DNA of 19,840 nt, from the NCBI GenBank assembly GCA_025463615.1, contig JAODAU010000178.1, positions 1 through 19,840 on the forward strand. Reading direction: 5' to 3'. A model generated the notes under the pieces. That model was not told where the DNA came from, searched no databases, and saw only the letters and a program-made list of their open reading frames with translations. The position numbers and the translations under genes are program-made. This document shows positions 1 through 7,585 of the stretch, piece by piece. The DNA comes from Microbacteriaceae bacterium (GTDB taxonomy: Bacteria; Actinomycetota; Actinomycetes; Actinomycetales; Microbacteriaceae). Positions within the stretch are counted from its first letter, which is position 1; each line of letters starts with the position of its first letter.

Positions 1-605
1 GCAGGTCGATGCGCACCTCGAAGCAGGATGCCGGCGAGATGAAGCCCTGGGCCTCGATCTCCTTCCAGGGCGCATCGAATCGCTTCGGGCCGATGAGGCT
101 GAAGACGTCTCCCTCGCGGCCGTCTTCGCGCACCAGTGTGGCGGTGAGACCGAGGCGTCGGCGGGCCTGCAGTTCGGCCGTCAGCTTGAACACGGGCGCG
201 GGCAGCAGGTGCACCTCGTCGTAGATCACCAGCCCCCAGTCGAGCGCGTCGAGCAGGGCGAGGTGGGCGTAGTCGCCCTTCCGCTTGGCCGTGAGGATCT
301 GATACGTGGCGATCGTGACCGGCTTGATCTGCTTGACCTGGCCCGAGTATTCGCCGATCTCGTCCTCGGTGAGGCTGGTGCGCCGCAGCAGTTCGCTGCG
401 CCACTGCCGCGCGGAGACCGTGTTGGTGACGAGGATCAGCGTGGTCGCCTCGATCTGGGCCATGGCGCCCGCGCCGACCAGGGTCTTGCCTGCGCCGCAG
501 GGGAGCACGACGACGCCCGATCCGCCGTCCACGAAGCTGGCGACGGCCTGGGTCTGGTACTCGCGCAGGGCCCACTCGGAGGTGTCGAGGGAGATCGCGT
601 GCGGC

Positions 606-1048
606 GTGCCGGGGGTGTACCCGGCGAGGTCCTCGGCCGGCCAGCCGAGCTTCACCAGCTCCTGCTTGACCTGGCCGCGCGCCCACGCCTGGATCTCGTA
701 GTGGTCGGGCAGCGCGCCCTTGCCGCGCAACTCCTCGGGAACGAACAGCAGCGGCGCGATGCGCTTGGCGCGCACGATCTCGTTGAGCACGGCGGCATCC
801 GTGGACCGCAGGATGAGCGTGCCGTTCTCGTCGCGCTCGATCACGAGCCTGCCGTACCGGGCCACCGTCTCGGCGATATCGATGCTGACGCTCTGCGGGA
901 TGTCGAACTTGGAGTACTTCTCGAGCGTGGCGAGCATGTCGTCGGAGGTGTGGCCGGCCGCGCGGGCATTCCACAGGCCGAGCCGCGTGATGCGGTAGGT
1001 GTGGATGTGCTCGGGCGCGCGCTCCAGCTCGGCGAACACCGCGAGGTC
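606..1048 (-). repeat. Tandem duplication, copy A (443 bp)
   Basis: This is the left copy of a 443 bp direct duplication inside the XPB-type helicase gene. It matches 1049-1491 at about 95-96 percent by hand alignment (roughly 20 mismatches). Read in the helicase frame, about 15 differences are silent and about four change residues (L/Q, K/E, D/E, D/N). The short sequence gtgccggg occurs at 606, 1049 and 1492, at both ends and the junction. Confidence 0.93.
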
Positions 1049-1491
1049 GTGCCGGGCGTGTACCCGGCGAGGTCCTCGGCCGGCCAGCCGAGCTTCACCA
1101 GCTCCTGCTTGACCTGCCCGCGCGCCCACGCCTGAATCTCGTAGTGGTCGGGCAGCGCGCCCTTGCCGCGCTGCTCCTCGGGAACGAACAGCAGCGGGGC
1201 GATGCGCTTGGCGCGCACGATCTCGTTGAGCACGGCGGCATCCGTCGACCGCAGGATGAGCGTGCCGTTCTCGTCGCGCTCGATGACGAGCCTGCCGTAC
1301 CGCGCCACCGTCTCGGCGATGTCGATGCTGACGCTCTGCGGGATGTCGAACTTGGAGTACTCCTCGAGCGTGGCGAGCATGTTCTCGGACGTGTGGCCGG
1401 CCGCGCGCGCGTTCCACAGGCCGAGCCGCGTGATGCGGTAGGTGTGGATGTGCTCGGGCGCCCGCTCGAGCTCCGCGAAGACCGCGAGGTC
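1049..1491 (-). repeat. Tandem duplication, copy B (443 bp)
   Basis: This is the right copy, holding the codons directly after the annotated ATG at 1581. Both copies are open in the helicase frame taken separately, but the two frames differ, so the join at about 1049-1056 shifts the reading frame. Confidence 0.93.
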
Positions 1492-1587
1492 GTGCCGGGC
1501 GTCCTCGGCCTGCGGGTGCGCCACCTCGAGCAGCACAGTGCGGTCGGACTGCACGATCAGTGGGCCGCCGGGTGAAGTCATCAGACC

Positions 1588-1593
1588 AGCTTA
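1588..1593 (-). promoter_or_regulatory. Possible -10 box for a leaderless XPB helicase transcript
   Basis: On the minus strand TAAGCT ends six bases before the ATG at 1581. That spacing puts the transcription start at or next to the start codon, and there is no Shine-Dalgarno sequence. No convincing -35 box is visible, so this is tentative. Confidence 0.3.
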
Positions 1594-1637
1594 AGCCGTG
1601 CGGGGTGTGCTCCGGCCGGGTTCGCCCGAACCGGTCT

Positions 1638-1740
1638 CGCGTTCATAACTCAGGAAGCGAGCTCGGCGCGCGACTAACCCGCCCGGAATTCCGGGCCACA
1701 GGTCGAGCGCCCGGCGCGGTCATCCGGAGTTATGAACGCG
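1638..1740. repeat. Intergenic inverted repeat with a central 16 bp palindrome
   Basis: Perfect 14 bp arms (cgcgttcataactc at 1638-1651 and its complement at 1727-1740) enclose about 75 bases. Near the middle lies a perfect 16 bp palindrome, gcccggaattccgggc, at 1681-1696. It is the first of three inverted-repeat structures filling the 443-base gap 1582-2024, which holds no gene that I can support. Confidence 0.8.
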
Positions 1741-1759
1741 GGCCGTACGCCACGTGGGC

Positions 1760-1900
1760 GTGACAGGGCTGTCGACGTGGACTGCGCGTCGTGACGGACA
1801 TCCGCGAGATGTCCAGCGTGTCGACCCGTCCGCAACGGCGAGTCATGCCGAATGTCCGTCACCGCACGCGGTGTTGTCGCGTGACTCCGTGGACTGTCAC
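1760..1900. repeat. Nested inverted repeats
   Basis: Outer arms gtgacag (1760-1766) and ctgtcac (1894-1900) enclose inner arms gtgacggacat (1791-1801) and atgtccgtcac (1852-1862). A local hairpin, ggacatc with gatgtcc, sits at 1796-1814. The word cgtggactg also occurs twice in direct orientation, near 1775 and 1888. The outer arms are short and could be chance; the inner 11 bp pair is perfect. Confidence 0.5.
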
Positions 1901-1915
1901 ATGGCGTCGCTTGAA

Positions 1916-2009
1916 CGGAAATTCAGGAGTTTGGCGCGAGGATCTCCTGCCGAATCCCGACGATCCGGGGGCAGCGCGAAGTTGTACGCGCCAAACTCCT
2001 GAATTTCCG
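1916..2009. repeat. Perfect 23 bp inverted repeat, 48-base loop
   Basis: The arms 1916-1938 and 1987-2009 are perfect reverse complements over 23 bp, with core aattcaggagtttggcgcg on the left. They enclose 48 bases and lie 15 bases past the stop codon of the minus-strand gene ending at 2025. No long T-run follows on either strand, so it is not a typical intrinsic terminator. It could be a terminator-like stem, a protein-binding site or a small mobile repeat. Confidence 0.85.
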
Positions 2010-2024
2010 AAGGAGAAAGAAGAT

Positions 2025-3863
2025 CTACAGCGCCGGCTGGGCCGGGCCCAGACCCGCGATGCTGGTCAGCGGCAGGGTGCGCTCGATCTGCGACTTGTTG
2101 TCGCGGGCGCGCAGCCGGCCGCCGCCGACGCCGGTCGGCTCGAGCTGGTAGTCCACGACGGAGCCGTTCGGCATCCGCACGCTCACCGTGAGGCCCACGT
2201 GCGACTTGATCGCCACCTCGAGCTGGCGCAGCAGCCAGGCCTGGCCCTCCTCCTCGGGCTCCACGTCGCCGCCCAGCCGCAGCCGTTCGATGAGCGAGTC
2301 GATGGGGGAAACAGTGGATGCCGCGGCCGGCCGCGCCGTGCGCTGCCGCTTGAGCGAGAGGATCGTGCCATCCCGCTCCGCCGCGACCGGGTACCGCGCA
2401 TCGCTCAGCGACCAGAACACCACGTCCAGCGGGAACCGGCTCGTCGCCGTGGTGGCCGACTCGCGCGTGAAGGCGAGCGCCGAGAGGTTCTGGTCGACCA
2501 GGATCGCGTCGAGCATCGCCGAGTCCTCGGAGCGCACGTAGGTGCGGTCGTCCCGGCTGCCGACGCGCACGGTTCCGTAGCGGCTCGATGCCTCGTCGAT
2601 CAGGTAGTCGAGCGGCTGCGGGATGCCGGTGAGCGAGATTCCGCGCAGGAACTCGAGCATCGACTCCCGCGTCTCGCCCGCGGCCATGGCGCGGTTCACG
2701 CTCGAGGTGGAGACGCGGTAGCTGGACGCGAGGGCGCGGTTCTCGACGTCGGCGAGGCCGCGCAGCCGGGCATCCACGGCGGGGGCCAGCGGCCCGGGCG
2801 CCACCACCGACAGGTCGTGCTGCAGGTAGACCTGCTCCACCTCCTGTGGCAGCAGCGGCGCCATGGCGGCCTCCGCGGCGTCGACACCGTCGCCGAGCAG
2901 CAGGGCGCCCGGCGTGCTCGGCGCCTGGTTGGCGGTCACCCCGAGCAGCTCGGCGTCGCGGGTGTAGGTGGCGACGCGCTCATCCATCCAGTCGCCGCCG
3001 GCGGGGTAGAGCCAGTCGATGTACGTGCGCAGGCCGTTGCCCCAGAGCGCGTGGGCGCGCTCGCCGAGCAGCTGCCGGATGTCCGGGGGCAGTCGCGCAG
3101 ACCACGCGGCCGCCAGCGCCCCCCACTTGCCGCGCGACGGGAGCAGGATCCACTCGCGTCCCCGCTCGGTGATCATCCACGAGCCGGACTCGCGCGCGAC
3201 CAGCTCGGCGCGCTCGACCACGTCCACGAAGGTGGCGACCGACGGAAGGTCCACGGACATCGCGTTGGCGAGCCGCTTGGTGTCGGGCAGCGCGACGCCG
3301 CCCTTCGCGAGCTCGCGGGCGGGCTCGCGCTCGAGCTCGGAGAGCAGCTCGGTGATGGACGTGATGGCGGCGAAGGCGCGCTCGGCGGCGAGGCGGTCGA
3401 TGAAGCGGGTGTCGACATCCGGCACCGGCTCGAGCGCGGCGGGCGGGTCGAGGTCGGCCAGGTCGGCGAGGCCCGGCAAGCCGAACGCGGGCCACGACCT
3501 CAGCTGGTCGCGCACGCTCTCGTAGGCCGAATAGCGGCCCGACTCGCTCTCGGCGAGCAGCAGTTCGACGGCCACGGCCGCGCGGTCGGCGATCGCGACG
3601 GAGGCGACGCCGGGAAGGCGGCCGGCGATCTCGGCGACCGTGGAGGGGTCATCCTGGGCTGTGATCGCCACGAGCACGGCCAGCGTGTGCCGGTCGAGCC
3701 GGGTGAGCGCCTGCTGGATCGAGGCCCGGTCGAGCAGGGCCTCGGCCAGGTCGAAGAAGTCTTTGATGCCGTGGGCGGCGATCGCGCGCTCGCGCAGGAT
3801 GCGCCCGAGCTCGCCGTCGCTCATCGCCCTCAGCCTCGTCGCGAGGGACAGCGTGTTGCTCAT
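2025..3863 (-). CDS. Helicase-associated protein (XPB/Ssl2-like and WYL-like domains)
   Basis: A 612-residue cytoplasmic protein of the actinobacterial helicase-associated family found next to XPB-type helicases. I chose the ATG at 3863 (MSNTLSLATR) because GAGGA lies just upstream on the minus strand, while the codons further 5' encode Arg/Pro-rich sequence typical of non-coding GC-rich DNA. About residues 345-470 resemble the N-terminal domain of the neighbouring XPB-type helicase: both have a VQSD/LQHD-like strand start, a central RxT/VST segment, GIPQPLDY or DIPQSVSI, and a following SRYGTV or ARYGRL. The last 100 residues look like a WYL-type ligand-binding fold (VDYQLEPTG). No helicase motor motifs are present, so it is probably a partner or regulator of the helicase. 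Its biochemical role is not established. Confidence 0.85.
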   Translation of the reverse strand: MSNTLSLATRLRAMSDGELGRILRERAIAAHGIKDFFDLAEALLDRASIQQALTRLDRHTLAVLVAITAQDDPSTVAEIAGRLPGVASVAIADRAAVAVELLLAESESGRYSAYESVRDQLRSWPAFGLPGLADLADLDPPAALEPVPDVDTRFIDRLAAERAFAAITSITELLSELEREPARELAKGGVALPDTKRLANAMSVDLPSVATFVDVVERAELVARESGSWMITERGREWILLPSRGKWGALAAAWSARLPPDIRQLLGERAHALWGNGLRTYIDWLYPAGGDWMDERVATYTRDAELLGVTANQAPSTPGALLLGDGVDAAEAAMAPLLPQEVEQVYLQHDLSVVAPGPLAPAVDARLRGLADVENRALASSYRVSTSSVNRAMAAGETRESMLEFLRGISLTGIPQPLDYLIDEASSRYGTVRVGSRDDRTYVRSEDSAMLDAILVDQNLSALAFTRESATTATSRFPLDVVFWSLSDARYPVAAERDGTILSLKRQRTARPAAASTVSPIDSLIERLRLGGDVEPEEEGQAWLLRQLEVAIKSHVGLTVSVRMPNGSVVDYQLEPTGVGGGRLRARDNKSQIERTLPLTSIAGLGPAQPAL

Positions 3864-3918
3864 CGGTCCTCGCACGGGGGTCGGCCCGGCGTCGTCGCCG
3901 GGAGCGGGAGGTGCGGCG

Positions 3919-4257
3919 TCAGCGCCTCTTCTTGGTGCTCTTGCGCTGGGTGCGAACGGGCGGCCGGACCGGGGCGGATGCCGCGGCCTCCTCCTCTTCG
4001 CGCGCCTCACGGTTGCGGCGTACGATGCTCACGATCATGAGCACGATGATCATCAGGATGCCGGCGGGGAACGCGATCGCGGGGATCAGCTGCACCGCGA
4101 GAAGGGTCGGATTGTCGGCCGTGTCGAGTCGGAGGGCGTTGAAGATGATGTTGGCGATGACACCCAGTAGCCCGATAAGGATGAGCCCGGCAATGATGAA
4201 CGCGAGCCTGCGTTCGTTACGATTGACTGTTGCTGGGGTCTGATCTGCCACAGACAC
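3919..4257 (-). CDS. Small two-helix membrane protein of unknown function
   Basis: About 112 residues with two hydrophobic segments, near residues 18-40 and 52-79, then a charged tail with an acidic run (REEEE) and a basic end (TQRKSTKKRR). This predicts a small inner-membrane protein with a cytoplasmic tail. The GTG at 4257 or the GTG at 4251 (VADQTP) may be the start. Neither has a good ribosome-binding site, and the further ATG at 4326 would overlap the divergent cold-shock gene. It lies 55 bases upstream of the helicase-associated gene on the same strand and may be co-transcribed with it. I do not recognise a function. Confidence 0.65.
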   Translation of the reverse strand: MSVADQTPATVNRNERRLAFIIAGLILIGLLGVIANIIFNALRLDTADNPTLLAVQLIPAIAFPAGILMIIVLMIVSIVRRNREAREEEEAAASAPVRPPVRTQRKSTKKRR

Positions 4258-4319
4258 AAGGATAGGGCCACGCAGGCCCCCTAGGCTTACGGGAAGCCCC
4301 GAACGAAAGAGGTACCGCC

Positions 4320-4700
4320 ATGCCAACCGGCAAGGTCAAGTTCTACGACGAAGAGAAAGGCTTCGGCTTCATCAGTTCCGATGACGGCCAGGAAGTCTTC
4401 CTCCACGCGTCGGCGCTCCCCGCCGGCGTGACCGTGAAGGCGGGAAGCAAGCTCGAGTTCGGCATCGCCGACGGCAAGCGGGGCGCGCAGGCGCTCTCCG
4501 TGCGCGTGCTCGAGGCACCGCCGAGCCTCCAGAAGCTGAGCCGCAAGCCGGCGGACGACATGGCGATCATCATCGAGGACCTCGTGAAGCTGCTCGACGG
4601 CGTCGGCGCCAACCTCAAGCGCGGCCGCTACCCCGACACCAAGCACGGCAAGACCATCGCGGCGATGCTGCGCAAGGTCGCCGACGACCTCGATGCCTGA
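4320..4700 (+). CDS. Cold-shock domain protein with C-terminal extension
   Basis: A 126-residue protein. Residues 1-65 are a cold-shock domain (OB fold) with RNP1 (KGFGFIS, residues 13-19) and RNP2 (VFLHAS, 26-31), which bind single-stranded RNA or DNA. Residues 66-126 are an added helical, charged segment (MAIIIEDLVKLLDG... AAMLRKVADDLDA) absent from the 67-residue CspA type. The ATG at 4320 has AAAGAGG about ten bases upstream. It overlaps the next gene by 8 bases, so the two are probably translated together. Likely role: RNA chaperone. The role of the extension is unknown. Confidence 0.9.
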   Translation: MPTGKVKFYDEEKGFGFISSDDGQEVFLHASALPAGVTVKAGSKLEFGIADGKRGAQALSVRVLEAPPSLQKLSRKPADDMAIIIEDLVKLLDGVGANLKRGRYPDTKHGKTIAAMLRKVADDLDA

Positions 4701-5247
4701 TTCGCCGAGCGCCGAGCCCGCGGCGGCAACCGACGCCGACTTCGAGCTCGGTCGCGCCGGCCTGCTCGAGATCACCGCGGCCGACACGATCGGCGACCCC
4801 CAGGGGTCGATCGACGAGGGCGAGGGCGTCGTCACCGTCTACTTCGGCACGAACCTGGCCGGGTATCCCGGATGGCGCTGGACCGTGAGCATCGCGCACG
4901 TGGAGGGCGAGCAGCCCACCGTGCTCGAAACCGAGCTCACGCCCGGCGACGGCGCGCTGCTGTCGCCCGCCTGGATTCCGTGGGTCGACCGCCTGGCCGA
5001 CTACCGGGCCGCCCAGGAGGAGGCCGGCGCTGTCGACGAGTCGGCGGATGACGAGTCCGACGACGACGACGAGTCGGACGACGATGACGACGAGTCGGAT
5101 GATGAAGACGACGATGACGAGTCGGACGACGACGATGACGACGACCTCGGCAGCGACGTGCTGCACGGCGGCGACCTCGACGGCGTCGACATCGACGACC
5201 TCGACGACGACGATTCCGACGAGGACGACGACGAAGAAGACCGCTAG
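4693..5247 (+). CDS. DUF3027-type protein with very acidic C-terminal tail
   Basis: A 184-residue cytoplasmic protein resembling the actinobacterial DUF3027 family by its core (VTVYFGTNLAGYPGWRWTVS, then LSPAWIPWVDRLADYR) and its place next to a cold-shock gene and serC. After about residue 120 it becomes almost pure Asp/Glu/Ser, with repeated ESDDDD blocks, ending at the stop at 5247. The start ATG at 4693 lies inside the end of the cold-shock gene. The acidic tail may bind basic proteins or metal ions, but that is a guess. The family function is unknown. The repeated gac/gat codons could also be a site of slippage or length variation. Confidence 0.8.
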   Translation: MPDSPSAEPAAATDADFELGRAGLLEITAADTIGDPQGSIDEGEGVVTVYFGTNLAGYPGWRWTVSIAHVEGEQPTVLETELTPGDGALLSPAWIPWVDRLADYRAAQEEAGAVDESADDESDDDDESDDDDDESDDEDDDDESDDDDDDDLGSDVLHGGDLDGVDIDDLDDDDSDEDDDEEDR

Positions 5248-5310
5248 GCGGATCGAGCCTGTCGAGATCTCACGCACGATGTCGGTGAGGTCTCGACAGG
5301 CTCGACCCGC
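5248..5310. terminator. Bidirectional hairpin between convergent genes
   Basis: Arms of 26 bp (5248-5273 and 5285-5310) pair with two mismatches around an 11-base loop. The core is gagcctgtcgaga with its complement. It fills the gap between the DUF3027 stop at 5247 and the serC stop at 5319, so a terminator for both strands is likely although no T-run follows. From memory, cores like ctcgacaggctcgac are common between genes in this bacterial family, so it may be a dispersed repeat. Confidence 0.6.
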
Positions 5311-5318
5311 TTGATCGG

Positions 5319-6434
<1,116 letters not shown>

Positions 6435-6451
6435 CTATTGGCCATCGCCGA

Positions 6452-6511
6452 CCGATGAAGCGCAGCTTCATCGGCGCTGGCGTCGCAGCGAAGCGATGCT
6501 TCGCCCCCAGC
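6452..6511. repeat. Two hairpins in the serC-ideR divergent gap
   Basis: The first is a perfect 10 bp stem (ccgatgaagc, 6452-6461, with 6465-6474) and a 3-base loop. The second is a 7 bp stem (gcgaagc, 6488-6494, with 6498-6504) and a 3-base loop, inside an outer gctgg/ccagc pair (6476-6480 and 6507-6511). They lie upstream of the ideR promoter region and downstream of the probable serC start. No T-run follows. Confidence 0.6.
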
Positions 6512-6526
6512 TCCAGCGCGCAGAGG

Positions 6527-6545
6527 TTAGGCTTGCCTACATGGG
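6527..6545 (+). promoter_or_regulatory. Possible DtxR/IdeR iron box
   Basis: TTAGGCTTGCCTA begins at 6527, 40 bases before the ideR start. It agrees with the DtxR-family consensus TTAGGTTAGSCTAACCTAA at 11 of the first 13 positions but not in the last six, so only one half is good. It may be an autoregulatory site, or partly a -10 region. Confidence 0.45.
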
Positions 6546-6566
6546 TTCAACGGCTTGGAGGCGACG

Positions 6567-7259
6567 ATGACCGATCTCATTGACACCACCGAGATGTACC
6601 TCCGCACCATCTACGAGCTCGAGGAAGAGAACATCTTCCCGCTGCGCGCCCGCATCAGCGAGCGCCTCGGCCACTCCGGCCCCACCGTCTCGCAGACCAT
6701 CGCCCGCATGGAGCGCGACGGCCTGGTGCGCGTCGAGGGCGACCGCCACCTCGCGCTCACGCCCGAGGGCCACACCAAGGCCGTGCACGTGATGCGCAAG
6801 CACCGCCTCGCCGAGCGCCTGCTCGCCGACGTGATCGGCCTCGACTGGGCGCTGGTGCACGAGGAGGCATGCCGCTGGGAGCATGTCATGAGCGAGTCGG
6901 TGGAGCGCCGCATCATCGAGATGCTCGAGCACCCCACGCACTCCCCGTACGGCAACCCGATCCCCGGCCTCGACGAGCTGGGGGATGCCGACCCCGGCAA
7001 ATTCACCGACGGCGTGGTCAACATCGTCAACTTCGTGCTCGGCGCGGTCGGCCCGGTCAAGGGCACCATCCGTCGCCTGGGTGAGCCCGTGCAGTACGAG
7101 GTCGAGCTGCTCGAGCAGCTCCGCTCGGCGGGCGTCGTGCCCGGCGCGCGCGCCAGCTTCTCCAAGGCGGGCAGCTACGTGCTGGTCGAGGTGGAGGGTC
7201 GCGACGACGGCCTGGAGCTGCCGAACGAGGTCGCCATCCATGTCTACGTCGGCATCTGA
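6567..7259 (+). CDS. ideR: Iron-dependent transcriptional repressor, DtxR/IdeR family
   Basis: A 230-residue DNA-binding repressor activated by ferrous iron, controlling iron uptake and storage genes. The start is the ATG at 6567 (MTDLIDTTEMYLRTIYELEE), with GGAGG six bases upstream; an in-frame TTG at 6555 is less likely. Residues 1-70 hold the winged helix-turn-helix (GHSGPTVSQTIARMERDG). The metal ligands fall at the positions known for DtxR/IdeR: M10, C102, E105 and H106 for one site, H79, E83 and H98 for the other. C102 argues for the iron-type regulator over the MntR type. A C-terminal SH3-like domain occupies about 150-230. Length equals the mycobacterial protein. Confidence 0.95.
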   Translation: MTDLIDTTEMYLRTIYELEEENIFPLRARISERLGHSGPTVSQTIARMERDGLVRVEGDRHLALTPEGHTKAVHVMRKHRLAERLLADVIGLDWALVHEEACRWEHVMSESVERRIIEMLEHPTHSPYGNPIPGLDELGDADPGKFTDGVVNIVNFVLGAVGPVKGTIRRLGEPVQYEVELLEQLRSAGVVPGARASFSKAGSYVLVEVEGRDDGLELPNEVAIHVYVGI

Positions 7260-7390
7260 GCCAGCTAACGACTAGTTAACGCTTGGTGACGCGGCGTGCC
7301 CGCGGGGATTCTGCGCGCATTTCTGGGTTACCCTTGGATTCTTGCAATTCTGGAGTGATTTTCGGGAGAGCCTTATGTCGGGTCGGAGCA

Positions 7391-7504
7391 GCATCCAAAC
7401 CGTGGATGCGCGCGCCCACCACTTCATACGGCACTGCATCGCGCGGTGCGTAGCGATACGCCCGCGCGAAGATTGAGGCACCGTCACGCGACGGTGCCTT
7501 TTTT
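7391..7504 (+). ncRNA. Candidate structured RNA or leader ending in an intrinsic terminator
   Basis: Three stems follow each other in the 326-base gap between ideR and the HNH gene: gcatcca/tggatgc (7391-7397 with 7403-7409), a 12 bp stem with one bulge (7440-7468), and the terminator stem at 7476-7499 followed by T's. No ORF with a ribosome-binding site spans them. The only promoter-like words upstream are weak (TTGGAT at 7334 and GATTTT at 7357). It could be a small RNA, an attenuator for the HNH gene, or a long 3' end of ideR. I matched no known family. Confidence 0.4.
7476..7504 (+). terminator. Intrinsic (rho-independent) terminator
   Basis: A perfect 10 bp stem (aggcaccgtc with gacggtgcct), a 4-base loop (acgc), then a run of T to 7504. 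The T-run orients it to the plus strand. It ends 81 bases before the HNH start codon. Confidence 0.9.
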
Positions 7505-7585
7505 GTTGCTCTTTCTCCCGCTCCGGTTGACCCAGGGTGCATCGAACTGCCTGCAAGCCGTGCAGGCGTTTTCGAAAGGATGAGA

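Larger units (their letters stand above)
1..1581 (-). pseudogene. XPB/ERCC3-type DNA repair helicase, 5' part, frame broken by an internal duplication
   Basis: This is the N-terminal part of a superfamily 2 DNA helicase of the bacterial XPB type, cut by the left edge. The ATG at 1581 opens the XPB/Ssl2-like N-terminal domain. Beyond it, on the minus strand, lie a Walker A motif (PCGAGKT, about 490-510), a DEVH box (about 206-220) and a TAT motif III. These are the helicase motor residues that couple ATP hydrolysis to DNA unwinding in repair. The N-terminal domain occurs twice because a 443 bp segment is tandemly duplicated, and 443 is not a multiple of three. The frame from 1581 therefore goes out of register near 1056 and stops at 841 (246 codons). 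The Walker A and DEVH part reads in another frame. Internal restart at the in-frame ATG at 937 is possible but would lose part of the domain. The gene looks inactive as written unless the duplication is an assembly join. Family call is firm, pseudogene status is not. Confidence 0.8.

Noticed and set aside
209..1135. Plus-strand frames over the helicase fragment
   Set aside because: They have no recognisable domain and repeat themselves only because the DNA beneath is duplicated.
606..1491. CRISPR or satellite array
   Set aside because: There are only two long units without spacers, and they encode a protein domain.
1791..4040. Long plus-strand open frame of 749 codons
   Set aside because: It runs antisense to the helicase-associated gene, and its residues are the Arg/Gly/Ala-rich mix typical of the antisense frame in GC-rich DNA. 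The minus-strand protein has recognisable domains.
7260..7390. ydaO-type (c-di-AMP) riboswitch, suggested by CAGCTAAC after ideR
   Set aside because: The other conserved parts of that riboswitch are missing, and the matching word lies at the wrong end of the gap.
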